The position numbers and the translations under genes were made by a program. Under the pieces are notes generated by a model that had not been told where the DNA came from, made no database searches, and worked only from the letters and a program-made list of their open reading frames with translations. DNA of 40,838 nt from Oligoflexales bacterium (GTDB lineage: Bacteria > Bdellovibrionota_B > Oligoflexia > Oligoflexales > RGVZ01), in contig CANJQY010000004.1 in the NCBI GenBank assembly GCA_947476525.1, positions 1 through 40,838 on the forward strand. The letters run 5' to 3'. Shown in pieces: positions 1 to 7,857 of this stretch; positions within the stretch are counted from its first letter, which is position 1; every line of letters starts with the position of its first letter.

Positions 1-162
1 CGAAGCATCGCAATGCGGGCTTGGCGTCCGCATGAAAACTCGGCTGCGATGCGGGGCTAGCAAGCGGCACCTAAAACTTAAAAATATATTCATCGGCGCT
101 TCCGCGCGGTAGGCTCGACATAATCCGGCGTGCCGAGCTTTAAAATTCATCAGGCCATATCG

Positions 163-618
163 TCAACCAAGAATAATTGCGAAAATCGTACAATGTGTGT
201 TGCTACTACACTGTTTAAGAGAGAAGACAAAAGTCGCCGTTTCAGATGCTGAAAATCCCCCGATGGCACGACTGCGCGACACCGTCCCTAAGAACTTCAA
301 AACGGGCTGCCAATTTGGTGCGTTGATATCAGTCAAACTGCCGATGCGGCATGCTGCGGTAAAGACCGCGAGAAAATCGGCCGATTGCTTTGTCAGCTCA
401 ACCTCAGAAATTAAATCCTTGCGGGCAGCCAGTGAAGACATCTGCGCGGGCAGCCAGTCCTTTAGTACGGCCTGGTCATCACGCTCGATAATTGCCGAAA
501 TCCGAGTCTGAACGCTGGTAGGAGTTTCATCTCGGCCAGCCGCCGCTGCAACGCCACCACGGCCATGAGCACGACTAGTCTGCGACCTCTTCCGATTCTC
601 CTCTGTCGAATTTTCCAT
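163..618 (-). pseudogene. RsbRD N-terminal-domain protein, probably truncated
   Basis: The 151-residue product has a polar start (about residues 1-40) and then a stretch (about 40-135) that matches the RsbRD N-terminal domain of stressosome-type RsbR proteins. Visible hallmarks are an ExxxQSxxFL-like segment (ELTKQSADFLAVF), NAPNWQPVLKFLGTVSRSRA and GFSASETATFVFSLK. In the family this helical domain precedes a STAS domain or another output module. Here the reading frame ends 16 residues after the FSLK segment, and I see no STAS domain in the remaining 162 bases in any minus frame. An AAGGGG ribosome binding site sits about 8 bases before the ATG. It may be a 3'-truncated gene or a short stand-alone sensor domain; truncation is the better reading. 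It is divergent from the gene at 990. Confidence 0.6.
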
Positions 619-989
619 GTCTATTGCCCCTTAAAAAAAGATTAAATTCACAGAATGCGGGATACGCTATAAAACGCAGACCAATCCCCTGCATTCGGGC
701 AATAGCAACTTCCGTGCCGCGTCCGTCGATCATGTATGGAGTTGCCTTAACGCCGAGAATCTATTGGCAAACCACCAATAGGAGGAAATCCAAGAATGAA
801 CATCAAGAACTTTTAATGACGCAATATGCGTGAGAGAACGCACCTCAACAACAAACATTGCTTATTGCGGCACTTTAGAAGCCTCGGAGGCGATTACTCG
901 CCATTTATCGCGAATCATTACTATGAAATAATCACACTTATTAATTTCGGTCTTCCGCAACGATTGGGCAATTTTCGATTGGAGATCTC
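619..989. other. Intergenic region with hairpin and orphan ribosome binding site
   Basis: This divergent spacer separates the RsbRD-like gene and the receiver-like gene. It holds a perfect 7-bp hairpin, CTATTGG (761-767) with CCAATAG (775-781). The hairpin runs directly into a consensus AGGAGG (780-785), 10 bases before an ATG that opens a six-codon frame (796-816, MNIKNF). A second small palindrome, ACGCA-ATA-TGCGT, lies at 819-831. No longer protein is convincing here. It could be a leader-peptide/attenuator arrangement for the gene at 990 or simply a decayed gene start. Confidence 0.35.
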
Positions 990-1958
990 GTGAAAACACT
1001 TAACAACAAAAAACCAAAAAATATGCTTATAGTCGCCAATGATCCGGTGATGAGCGACTTAATCTTGGAATGCATCCAAATGAATTTCCAATTTAATACA
1101 AAAACAGCCCGCAGCGAAAAAAAAGCGTTAAGCATTTTGTTGTCCAACTCCGAAATCGACGTCATTACGATTGTGTTCGGAAACCAAAAACAAACAATCG
1201 ACGGCATAAATATGATCACGACAACAAGGTCGTTGGGAAATAAAACGCCATTTATCGTTATAGCATTAGACACCAATCTAGTCAGCGATGCACTTAGTCA
1301 CCTCGATCCGATCGACTTTATTTCAGTTTTACAAATTACAGATGCACTCCCCGTCAAGATCAATAACGCCTTACAGGGACTTAGATCAGACCCCACTTAT
1401 AGTCACCCTCCCGGTGACGATATGGGAACTAGGGAAGCCTGCGCCATGCAAAATTCCAGCATTAGCGCACTTGCGACACAAGGACTGCTGCGCTTGCTTC
1501 AAGATCCTGTCAAAGACCAAATTTACTCTGATGTTTCTGAGCTCCACCCGAAATACATGGAAGGCCACCATTACGACACAAAAATACTTAACGCTGCTCT
1601 CAATTTTTTTGCGGAGGCTATCGGAACCGCAAAAATAACGATCTCGAAGGACACTCCGCTTACAGGTCCAACCGTCGTAAGTCATGGCAATTTGGCCTAT
1701 CTCCTAGCGCACATTGCCAGTCACCGGGACATAGAAGAATGTCTAATTCAGATTATCTGTGATGAAGCTATATTCTCGATAAAGTGCGAATTTTATTTCG
1801 TGAACACTTCAAACGGATTTGTTTTACAACATTTAGAAAAGGCTTCAAAAATCGCAAATTCATTTGGATATAGTCAATCTGTGGCAGACTGGAGATCCAT
1901 AGAATACACGCTCAATCGAAACAAAATAGAGGACAAAATCGTAAAATACGGCACCTAA
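990..1958 (+). CDS. Receiver-like protein lacking the phosphoacceptor
   Basis: The 322-residue protein starts at GTG with GGAG five bases upstream. The first ~120 residues look like a response-regulator receiver fold: a hydrophobic strand followed by ANDP in place of the usual acidic pair, a helix, then a strand DVITIVFGNQ where the phosphorylated Asp would be expected, and TPFIVIAL as the fourth strand. The phosphoacceptor is absent and no clear conserved Lys is present, so this would be a pseudo-receiver. The C-terminal ~180 residues are helical with a late beta-rich segment (IEECLIQIICDEAIFSIKCEFYFV) that could be a degenerate kinase-like ATPase fold. I do not recognise the family. Codon use is more A/T-rich than in the neighbours. 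Confidence 0.6.
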   Translation: MKTLNNKKPKNMLIVANDPVMSDLILECIQMNFQFNTKTARSEKKALSILLSNSEIDVITIVFGNQKQTIDGINMITTTRSLGNKTPFIVIALDTNLVSDALSHLDPIDFISVLQITDALPVKINNALQGLRSDPTYSHPPGDDMGTREACAMQNSSISALATQGLLRLLQDPVKDQIYSDVSELHPKYMEGHHYDTKILNAALNFFAEAIGTAKITISKDTPLTGPTVVSHGNLAYLLAHIASHRDIEECLIQIICDEAIFSIKCEFYFVNTSNGFVLQHLEKASKIANSFGYSQSVADWRSIEYTLNRNKIEDKIVKYGT

Positions 1959-1989
1959 ACCGGGTTTTGAAATATTTGGTTGGGAGCCA

Positions 1990-2058
1990 GTAAAGTTTTC
2001 TTTACCGACTGTAGCACCAACACACATATTACAAAACACCCTTTGACTTTGAGGGTGT
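1990..2058. other. Two small hairpins between genes
   Basis: The spacer after the receiver-like gene holds GTAAAG-TTTT-CTTTAC (1990-2005, perfect 6-bp stem, 4-base loop) and ACACCCT (2036-2042) pairing with AGGGTGT (2052-2058). Neither is followed by a T run, so intrinsic termination is not clearly supported; they may still be weak terminators or leader structures for the following monooxygenase. Confidence 0.35.
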
Positions 2059-2201
2059 ACGCATGACATAAGTGGCTTAACCTCGTGTCCCGAAATCGGG
2101 GGTACAGCTGTTGACCAAGCCTGATTTGACACGAATGAACAAACTAACGCATGACCTCGCTAGCGTTGGCGAGAGGATGGTCCAGAGATGATGGTTCAGA
2201 G

Positions 2202-3413
2202 ATGATGCACGAGTTACCTGCCGCCAATAACATAGCCGCCACCAAGGTCGTGATCGTCGGAGGAGGTCCCGCAGGAATGGTGCTTGGCCTGCTACTAGCC
2301 CGTGCGGGATTGCAGGTAACCGTTTTGGAACGAAATCCAGATTTTGAACGGGAGTTTCGCGGGGAAATTCTGCAGCCACGGTTTATGCGTGTTGCCGAGC
2401 AAGCCGATATTCTCGACATCATTCGTGCGATTCCCCACGAAACATTTTCAGAAATGCGATTGTTTTTGGGCCCCCTCCGAACTGCCGCAATTCAAATAAA
2501 GAAGATCGATAAACGGTTTCCATTTGTTACCTGGATGACACAGCCCATGATGCTAAAAGGGCTCCATGAGGCGGCTCGAACGTTTCCAAATTTCAAGTTG
2601 GTTTTTGATGCCAACGTGCAACAGATCACGTGGGATCAAGGAGTGTGTACTGGCGTTGAATACGACGTCCTTGATCAGCATCATAAAATTGACGCCCACT
2701 TAGTGGTGGGTGCGGATGGCCGATTTTCAAAAATTCGCCGGCTTGGCGCTTTTGAACTCGAATATGCCCACCATGAATTAGATGTTATTTGGTTTGAGAC
2801 AAATCGGCCGAAGAGCTATACGCACGGCGCCGATTTCTTTTTGTCAGCCGATTTTCCGATTGTTCTTTTGCCTAAGGCCCCTGGAAAAATTCAGTGCGGA
2901 ATTCTCGTAGATCCTGGTGCGGCCAGATCCCTCCTACAACTTGGGGCGGAGTCGTTGGCCCGCAAACTAAATGAAACCCATCCGATGTTCGAAGAATTTT
3001 CAAAGTCACTTGTTGATTTACACGCATTCACAGTGTTAGACGGCAAAATTGAGTTCGTGAAAGAGTGGGCCAAAAACGGCCTTCTCCTCATTGGCGACGC
3101 GGCCCACACGTGCTCACCGGCTGGAGCTATCGGTGTCACCATTGCGACCGAAACTGCCGTGGTAGCAGCGCGCGAGATTATCCGCTGCGCAAGGTTGCAG
3201 AGGTTTTCACGGGCCGATCTCGCCCCCATTCAAGCGAGCAGGTCACATGAAATTCGCACCATTCACCGATTCCAGAGGGGATTTGTAAATAACATTCGCA
3301 AATCTAGAGGCATGAGCCGCACTCTACTTACGTCCCTACTTTTTCTATTGATAAAAACTGGCATAGCCCCTCGACTCATGCGAAACATCCTCACTCGCTC
3401 TACGCCACTTTAG
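2202..3413 (+). CDS. FAD-dependent monooxygenase, PHBH/UbiH fold
   Basis: This is a flavoprotein of the p-hydroxybenzoate hydroxylase superfamily, about 403 residues from the favoured start. The N-terminal dinucleotide-binding motif VVIVGGGPAGMVLG (GxGxxG) is followed by the acidic strand end TVLERN. A central DG motif reads VVGADGRFSKIR, and the C-terminal FAD-ribityl motif is LLIGDAAHTCSPAGAIG. Such enzymes use NAD(P)H and O2 to hydroxylate or epoxidise aromatic or polyprenyl substrates; the substrate cannot be told here. An upstream in-frame ATG exists at 2151, but the extra 17 residues are not domain-like. The ATG pair at 2202/2205 follows a duplicated 11-base sequence. It appears monocistronic, with a 140-base gap before the glycosyltransferase. 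Confidence 0.85.
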   Translation: MMHELPAANNIAATKVVIVGGGPAGMVLGLLLARAGLQVTVLERNPDFEREFRGEILQPRFMRVAEQADILDIIRAIPHETFSEMRLFLGPLRTAAIQIKKIDKRFPFVTWMTQPMMLKGLHEAARTFPNFKLVFDANVQQITWDQGVCTGVEYDVLDQHHKIDAHLVVGADGRFSKIRRLGAFELEYAHHELDVIWFETNRPKSYTHGADFFLSADFPIVLLPKAPGKIQCGILVDPGAARSLLQLGAESLARKLNETHPMFEEFSKSLVDLHAFTVLDGKIEFVKEWAKNGLLLIGDAAHTCSPAGAIGVTIATETAVVAAREIIRCARLQRFSRADLAPIQASRSHEIRTIHRFQRGFVNNIRKSRGMSRTLLTSLLFLLIKTGIAPRLMRNILTRSTPL

Positions 3414-3454
3414 TTTGATAGCAGACGCGGTCGGTAGTCTTGGTCGAGGTGTGG

Positions 3455-3460
3455 TATACT
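3455..3460 (+). promoter_or_regulatory. Possible -10 element before tandem repeats
   Basis: TATACT lies immediately before the 8-bp tandem array and 95 bases upstream of the glycosyltransferase start. A good -35 at 17 bases is not evident, so this is a weak call; if it is used, the repeat tract falls within the first part of the transcript. Confidence 0.25.
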
Positions 3461-3461
3461 A

Positions 3462-3509
3462 TTAATAGGTTAATAGGTTAATAGGTTAATAGGTTAATAG
3501 GTTAATAAG
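3462..3509 (+). repeat. 8-bp tandem repeat TTAATAGG, about 6 copies
   Basis: Five perfect TTAATAGG units and a sixth partial unit (TTAATA then AG) lie 46 bases before the glycosyltransferase ATG. The unit length is typical of slipped-strand simple-sequence repeats that alter promoter spacing or leader structure. It is non-coding, so copy-number change would act on expression rather than reading frame. Confidence 0.9.
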
Positions 3510-3554
3510 TAGACGGTAATTGGCCACTGCGCCAAAATAAAATCGAGAGCTGCG

Positions 3555-4685
3555 ATGACTGCACCTAAACGAGTTTTACATATTGATAGCGCCACAACCT
3601 GGGGCGGTGGACAAAGTCAAATTGCCACGCTTATTCGCGAGTCTAAAGGCTTGAACATTGAGCACCACCTTGCGACACCCGACCAATCAAAATTATGGTA
3701 CAAGTCTCGTTCGCACATCAAAGGTCATTGTTCTTTTGCACGCAGTGCGGCCCTAAATCCTTTGGCCATGTTGCGGGTACGCAGGTACTGCCGCGAACAC
3801 AACATAAACTTCATTCACACCCACTGCGGCAAAAGCCACACGTTTGCCTTTTGGTTAAAACGTTTTTTTCTCCCTGAGATTAAATTAATTGTCCACAGAA
3901 GAATTCCGGCAAAAATCCGCAGCAATATGTTTTCTCGCATGAAGTTTGAGAGCCCCCTGGTTGATCACTTTATTACCGTTTCTGATTTTATCCGTGGAAT
4001 TCTTATTGATTGTGGAGTTGACGCGAGTAGAATCACCACCATTCGCAGCTCAAAAAAGGCCTTTCCTTGCGAATCTGACGACAAGGCTCGAGCTCGCGCC
4101 GCCATCGAACGCACCAAAAATCTCGCTCCCAACGGCCATTTCTATATTCTATCAGCTTCCCGCCTAGTGCCCGACAAGGGTCTATTTATTCTTATTGAGG
4201 CGTTTCGACATCTGGTTCGTGAGCGCCCGCACTGTCGCCTATTCATTGCTGGCGAAGGTCCCCTTGACAAGAAATTAAGATCTACGGCTCGGGCATTGGT
4301 GAAATCTGGGCACGTCGTGTTTCTTGGCTTCCGCAAAGACGTGGTCGAGTTACTTTTAGGGGCCGACTTATTTGCAATTCCAAGCCTCTCAGAAGGTTTG
4401 GGAAGCACGATTGTTGAGGCTATGATGGCTAAAACAGCCGTGATCGGAAGTTTTGTCGAGGGCATTCCTGAGTTGATCCATACAGGCGTCAATGGGTTGA
4501 CCGTTACGCCCGGAGACCCGAACGCACTGTACGAGGGCATGTTACGACTAGCTGACGACCCAAAATTCAGGAGCCTTCTGGCAGATGAAGCTGTGACTTG
4601 GGCACAAACCGCCTGCACTCCACTAGTGATGGTAGAGAAGACTTATGGTGTATATCTCCGGATTCTTGAGGTCAGTGCCAAATAG
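3555..4685 (+). CDS. GT4-type glycosyltransferase
   Basis: The 376-residue cytoplasmic or membrane-associated transferase has a GT-B layout. The N-terminal half begins with a strand/glycine-rich loop (VLHIDSATTWGGGQSQIATL). The C-terminal half carries ILSASRLVPDKG and the retaining-transferase nucleotide-sugar site PSLSEGLGSTIVEA (the EX7E motif, the two Glu being those in SEG and VEA), then GIPELI and the GENGLLV-like GVNGLTVTPGD. Family members add sugars to lipopolysaccharide or other surface glycans; donor and acceptor are unknown. GAGAG sits before the ATG. The tandem repeat in its leader suggests expression could vary between cells, as is often seen for surface-glycan genes. Confidence 0.88.
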   Translation: MTAPKRVLHIDSATTWGGGQSQIATLIRESKGLNIEHHLATPDQSKLWYKSRSHIKGHCSFARSAALNPLAMLRVRRYCREHNINFIHTHCGKSHTFAFWLKRFFLPEIKLIVHRRIPAKIRSNMFSRMKFESPLVDHFITVSDFIRGILIDCGVDASRITTIRSSKKAFPCESDDKARARAAIERTKNLAPNGHFYILSASRLVPDKGLFILIEAFRHLVRERPHCRLFIAGEGPLDKKLRSTARALVKSGHVVFLGFRKDVVELLLGADLFAIPSLSEGLGSTIVEAMMAKTAVIGSFVEGIPELIHTGVNGLTVTPGDPNALYEGMLRLADDPKFRSLLADEAVTWAQTACTPLVMVEKTYGVYLRILEVSAK

Positions 4686-4786
4686 GGTATACTAATGAAA
4701 GGGTATAATCATGTGCCGAGTCGGGAATTGTAACCGGCCAATTACTTTAGTTGTAAATCCATTTCTGGATTTCGGAGAAAAATTCC

Positions 4787-6151
4787 TTGACCGCAAAAGT
4801 GACCATCTCTCGACTTATCGCCTTTGATGCATTTGTAGCTGTCATGGAAAAAAACAGGAAGCCCGACGAAATTTTAGACGAGCTCTATCTCGCTAACGCA
4901 AAAGACTTAAAACGAATTGACCGCAATCTAACCAAAGAAATTCTTTATGGTGGGCTTCGGTGGTATAAAAAAATATATTGGATTCTTCAGCACACCTGTA
5001 AAAAAAGAGACCTAAAAAAAGTTTCGCCCCAAGTTCGCGCAGCACTTGTGTTGGGCACATACCAAATATATTATATGGACCGCATCCCAGACCGCGCCGC
5101 AGTCAATGAAAGCGTAGAATACATCCGCGGCAAAGGCGAAGCCTCTGCTGTCCCGTTCATAAACGGAGTCCTTAGGCAAATCGCGCGACGAGGCGAGTAC
5201 TTTCCCAAGCCCGACAAGGTTGCAAAACCCGTAGATTACTTGGCCCTTCAATTCTCACACCCGGATTGGCTGGTTAAGCGGTGGCACGACCGATTTAAAT
5301 TCGACCGCGTGAAAGACATGCTCACGGGAAACAATATCCCGCCACCTGTTTTTATTCGTGTCAACACCATGAAGTCGACACAGCACGATCTACAAGATTC
5401 GTTGCTTCGAGACGAGCAGATTAAATCCGAAAAAGGCAGCTTAAAAGGGTGCTTGGTGTTAAAAAAACATCCAGATTTGAGCCCTGAAAGCCTTTTTGGC
5501 AGGGGCTTTTTCACGTTTCAAGATCAGGCATCCCAAGTGATCACACACTTACTCCTCCTCGAAAAGGGTCTCACCATCATCGACGCCGCCGCCGGGCCTG
5601 GCGGCAAACTGACTCATATGTGCGAGCTAGGGGCTGAGAAAATTATCGCCATCGAAAAAAGTGAGACTCAGCTAGAGAGGGCACGCCAAACAGCCACGCG
5701 ACTTGGTCATGGCCCCGTGATTCAGTGGGTCCACATGGACTTCATGGATTTCAAACCAGAGGCACTTGCAGACCGTGTTCTTCTCGACGCACCATGCACG
5801 GGACTTGGCGTTCTTCGCAGGCATCCTGAGGGGAAATGGCAAAAAATTGAGTCTGGCATAAAAGAATTAGCCGACCGGCAACAAAAAATGATTGCGCACG
5901 CACTGACCATGCTAAGGCCGGGCGGCGAGATGATTTACTCCGTATGTAGCTTCGAGCCAGAGGAAACGGAAGCCCACGTAAAATGGATCAAAGCAACTTA
6001 TGGCTCAAAGGTCGAGTTAATCAGCCCTGTGTCTAGGCTGCCTGATTATTTTAAAAGGTACGTCACGCGTGATAACGTCCTGATGATTTATTCCGGTAAC
6101 GAAGATGAAATGGATGGATTCGGCGCATTCATTATTAAATGGAAAGGCTAA
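4787..6151 (+). CDS. rsmB: 16S rRNA m5C967 methyltransferase RsmB
   Basis: The 454-residue enzyme transfers methyl from S-adenosylmethionine to C5 of cytosine 967 of 16S rRNA. Residues 1-140 form the NusB-like RNA-binding domain. The methyltransferase part has the SAM site IDAAAGPGGKLTHM, the first cysteine motif LLDAPCTGLGVLRRHPE (C337, in TCT/PCT context) and the catalytic cysteine motif YSVCSFEPEE (C387). Translation is likely from TTG at 4787, since CGGAGAAA stands at the right distance and the NusB fold needs this N-terminus. A TATAAT at 4704-4709 could be part of its promoter. Its last bases overlap an upstream ATG of the next gene, whose better start lies two bases past the stop. Confidence 0.9.
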   Translation: MTAKVTISRLIAFDAFVAVMEKNRKPDEILDELYLANAKDLKRIDRNLTKEILYGGLRWYKKIYWILQHTCKKRDLKKVSPQVRAALVLGTYQIYYMDRIPDRAAVNESVEYIRGKGEASAVPFINGVLRQIARRGEYFPKPDKVAKPVDYLALQFSHPDWLVKRWHDRFKFDRVKDMLTGNNIPPPVFIRVNTMKSTQHDLQDSLLRDEQIKSEKGSLKGCLVLKKHPDLSPESLFGRGFFTFQDQASQVITHLLLLEKGLTIIDAAAGPGGKLTHMCELGAEKIIAIEKSETQLERARQTATRLGHGPVIQWVHMDFMDFKPEALADRVLLDAPCTGLGVLRRHPEGKWQKIESGIKELADRQQKMIAHALTMLRPGGEMIYSVCSFEPEETEAHVKWIKATYGSKVELISPVSRLPDYFKRYVTRDNVLMIYSGNEDEMDGFGAFIIKWKG

Positions 6152-6153
6152 AC

Positions 6154-7071
6154 ATGTCATTTCGCAAAAAATTCGCTACCGGTTTATTGCTATGCACCGC
6201 CGGTGCCTCGGTTGGGATGCCTACATTGGCCGCCAACGCATCGATTCCCGCAGCGGAAGCGGTGGTAACACCAAATAAACTCGCTTTCAAAGATTTCCCC
6301 GAACTTCGGACTGCGTTAATCGGAATGATCGGCGGAGCCACAACGCGTTTGTGGATGTCGACGACATTTCTGAGCGACGGTGAAATAGTTTCCTCACTTT
6401 TTATCGCCCAATATCGCAAAGTAAACATCCAAGTGCTACTGGGTCAAAGTCGCGCTACTAATGTTTTTTCCCGATTAAGCTACTTAAAGCAAGTGAACAT
6501 TCCTGTTGGGATTACACCAAAACAGTTTTATCCCGCCTACCCCACCATTATTTTAATTGACGACAAACTCATCACTATAAACTCCAGCATGAACAATCTG
6601 GAAAAAATGCGGTCTTTTACCATTTCTACACTTGCTCCAGACCTTGTTCCCGCGTTTGAAGGCTCTTTTCTTGCTGCTGCAAGCGGTAACAAAGCTCCAA
6701 ACGCTGTCCAATTGCCACTCGTAGGCCGCAAAAATGCACGACCAAGTTGGCACACCACTTCGGGCGGTGCAACCGGCTCGCCCATTAGCACAAGCTCAAT
6801 CCCTGCCGCACCCGCCACTTCCCCGCGAGTGGAGCCGCGACCGACCGGCACCACGTCGGCCGATGGCAGCTACCGGTACAGTGCATCTCCAGATAGACCT
6901 GAGCGTGGGATTGCCACTAAACTACCTCGAACAACGATCCTTCAAGAGCGCACACGGAGCCGAGCCGCAGCTCCTGCGGCAGGTCCTGCTGCAGCTCCTG
7001 CGGCAGCTCCTGCTGCTGCTCCTGCTATAGTGCCAGCGGTAAACACCGCAGTGCCCTCCCCCACTCATTAA
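6154..7071 (+). CDS. Secreted PLD-like protein with degenerate HKD motif
   Basis: The 305-residue exported protein has GGAAAGG six bases before the chosen ATG (an in-frame ATG at 6139 lies inside rsmB and is less likely). Residues 1-29 are a Sec signal peptide ending in TLAANA. Residues 45-160 resemble one phospholipase D half: a helix, LWMSTTFLSDGEIVSSLF, NIQVLLGQSRA, a predicted sugar-phosphate strand, then YPTIILIDDKLITINSSMN. The canonical HxKxxxxD is replaced by Y129-x-T131-x4-D136, while the downstream NSSMN keeps the GSxN-like segment, so catalysis of the usual kind is unlikely. The C-terminal ~140 residues are low complexity (Pro, Ala, Ser, Thr) and end in AAPAAAPA-type repeats, as in wall or envelope-spanning linkers. 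Confidence 0.65.
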   Translation: MSFRKKFATGLLLCTAGASVGMPTLAANASIPAAEAVVTPNKLAFKDFPELRTALIGMIGGATTRLWMSTTFLSDGEIVSSLFIAQYRKVNIQVLLGQSRATNVFSRLSYLKQVNIPVGITPKQFYPAYPTIILIDDKLITINSSMNNLEKMRSFTISTLAPDLVPAFEGSFLAAASGNKAPNAVQLPLVGRKNARPSWHTTSGGATGSPISTSSIPAAPATSPRVEPRPTGTTSADGSYRYSASPDRPERGIATKLPRTTILQERTRSRAAAPAAGPAAAPAAAPAAAPAIVPAVNTAVPSPTH

Positions 7072-7120
7072 CCTCGGGAGTCAGGAATTGGTTTTGTGAG
7101 AAAATTCATGAGGCTGTCAG

Positions 7121-7160
7121 TAGAATGGATGGAATGTGATGGAATGTGATAGAATGTGAT
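7121..7160 (+). repeat. 10-bp tandem repeat GGAATGTGAT, 4 copies
   Basis: Four consecutive 10-base units read TAGAATGGAT, GGAATGTGAT twice and AGAATGTGAT. They lie between the PLD-like gene and the lipoprotein gene, 82 bases before the latter's ATG. Ten-base phasing places each copy on the same helix face, so protein binding is possible, but no known operator is recognised. Confidence 0.85.
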
Positions 7161-7241
7161 TGGGTAAAAAATAAAACGAACGAACATTGGTAAATTTGTC
7201 ATAATTGAATTGATTAGCACGTCCTAAGAAGGAGTTTTCTG

Positions 7242-7856
7242 ATGCATCAAGCTTCGCGACTGCGCGGTTTATCGACAAAATTGCTGCCCATTCTCGTTCT
7301 TGCAATGACCTTGGGGGGCTGCGTTCGTAGTTGCGGTAAGTCTGAACGAGCAGAGATGACCCCAGAAAAAGTAGTACAAAATTATATAAATTTGGCTATG
7401 AGCATGACAAACGTTGGACAGCGGGAGCAATTAGCCGAGTTCACACGTGGCCGCCTTAACGAAGCTATTATGAGCGCATCCGAAGAAACCATAAAGAAAG
7501 CTTATATTGAACGCCACTACGATTTAGAATCTTACGAAGTGATAGAACGTCGCGACCGCACACAACGCGAAACAGAAATAACGTTCCGAATCAAATATAA
7601 AGACCTTGGAGTGGCTGCCGTTCGCCCCACCGACCTCTCGACAGCACCAATCATCCTCACCGAGAACACGGTGGCGTTAATAAAGGAAAAAGGAATTTGG
7701 TATATTAGAAACGTCCTTGGCGCGAAGTCAAAGATAACTTTCCCAATGAGTGAGGACTCCGTGATTCGCGCTACGCCGGGTGTGATGACACCAGTCACTC
7801 CAGTTGAGCCCTCAGAGCCTGCCGAAGTTACTCCATCCGAAGGTGTTCCAAACTAG
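7242..7856 (+). CDS. Lipoprotein of unknown function
   Basis: The 204-residue protein has an AAGGAG ribosome binding site. It carries a lipoprotein signal: basic start, hydrophobic LLPILVLAM, then the lipobox LGGC with lipidated Cys27. The mature part (about 35-165) looks like an NTF2-like/DUF4878-type fold: a helix PEKVVQNYINLAM, an alternating charged middle, and beta strands TEITFRIKY and ENTVALIKEKGIWYIRNV. The C-terminal tail is rich in Pro, Thr and Glu. Such small folds usually bind a ligand or partner in the periplasm. Its stop codon is separated from the stop of the convergent minus-strand gene by a single base, so termination signals must lie inside coding sequence. Confidence 0.75.
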   Translation: MHQASRLRGLSTKLLPILVLAMTLGGCVRSCGKSERAEMTPEKVVQNYINLAMSMTNVGQREQLAEFTRGRLNEAIMSASEETIKKAYIERHYDLESYEVIERRDRTQRETEITFRIKYKDLGVAAVRPTDLSTAPIILTENTVALIKEKGIWYIRNVLGAKSKITFPMSEDSVIRATPGVMTPVTPVEPSEPAEVTPSEGVPN

Positions 7857-7857
7857 A

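Noticed and set aside
72-125. Minus-strand segment reading LKLGTPDYVEPTARKRR before a stop, as a possible continuation of the RsbRD-like gene or of a kinase-like GTPDY motif
   Set aside because: It is in another frame from the RsbRD-like ORF, two stops lie directly before it, and no kinase residues surround it.
624-833. 69-codon plus-strand frame between the first two genes
   Set aside because: No binding site, basic low-pattern product, and it runs through the hairpin/ribosome-site region.
4695-4733. 12-codon frame after the glycosyltransferase, overlapping a TATAAT
   Set aside because: No Shine-Dalgarno; the bases are better explained as a possible promoter for rsmB.
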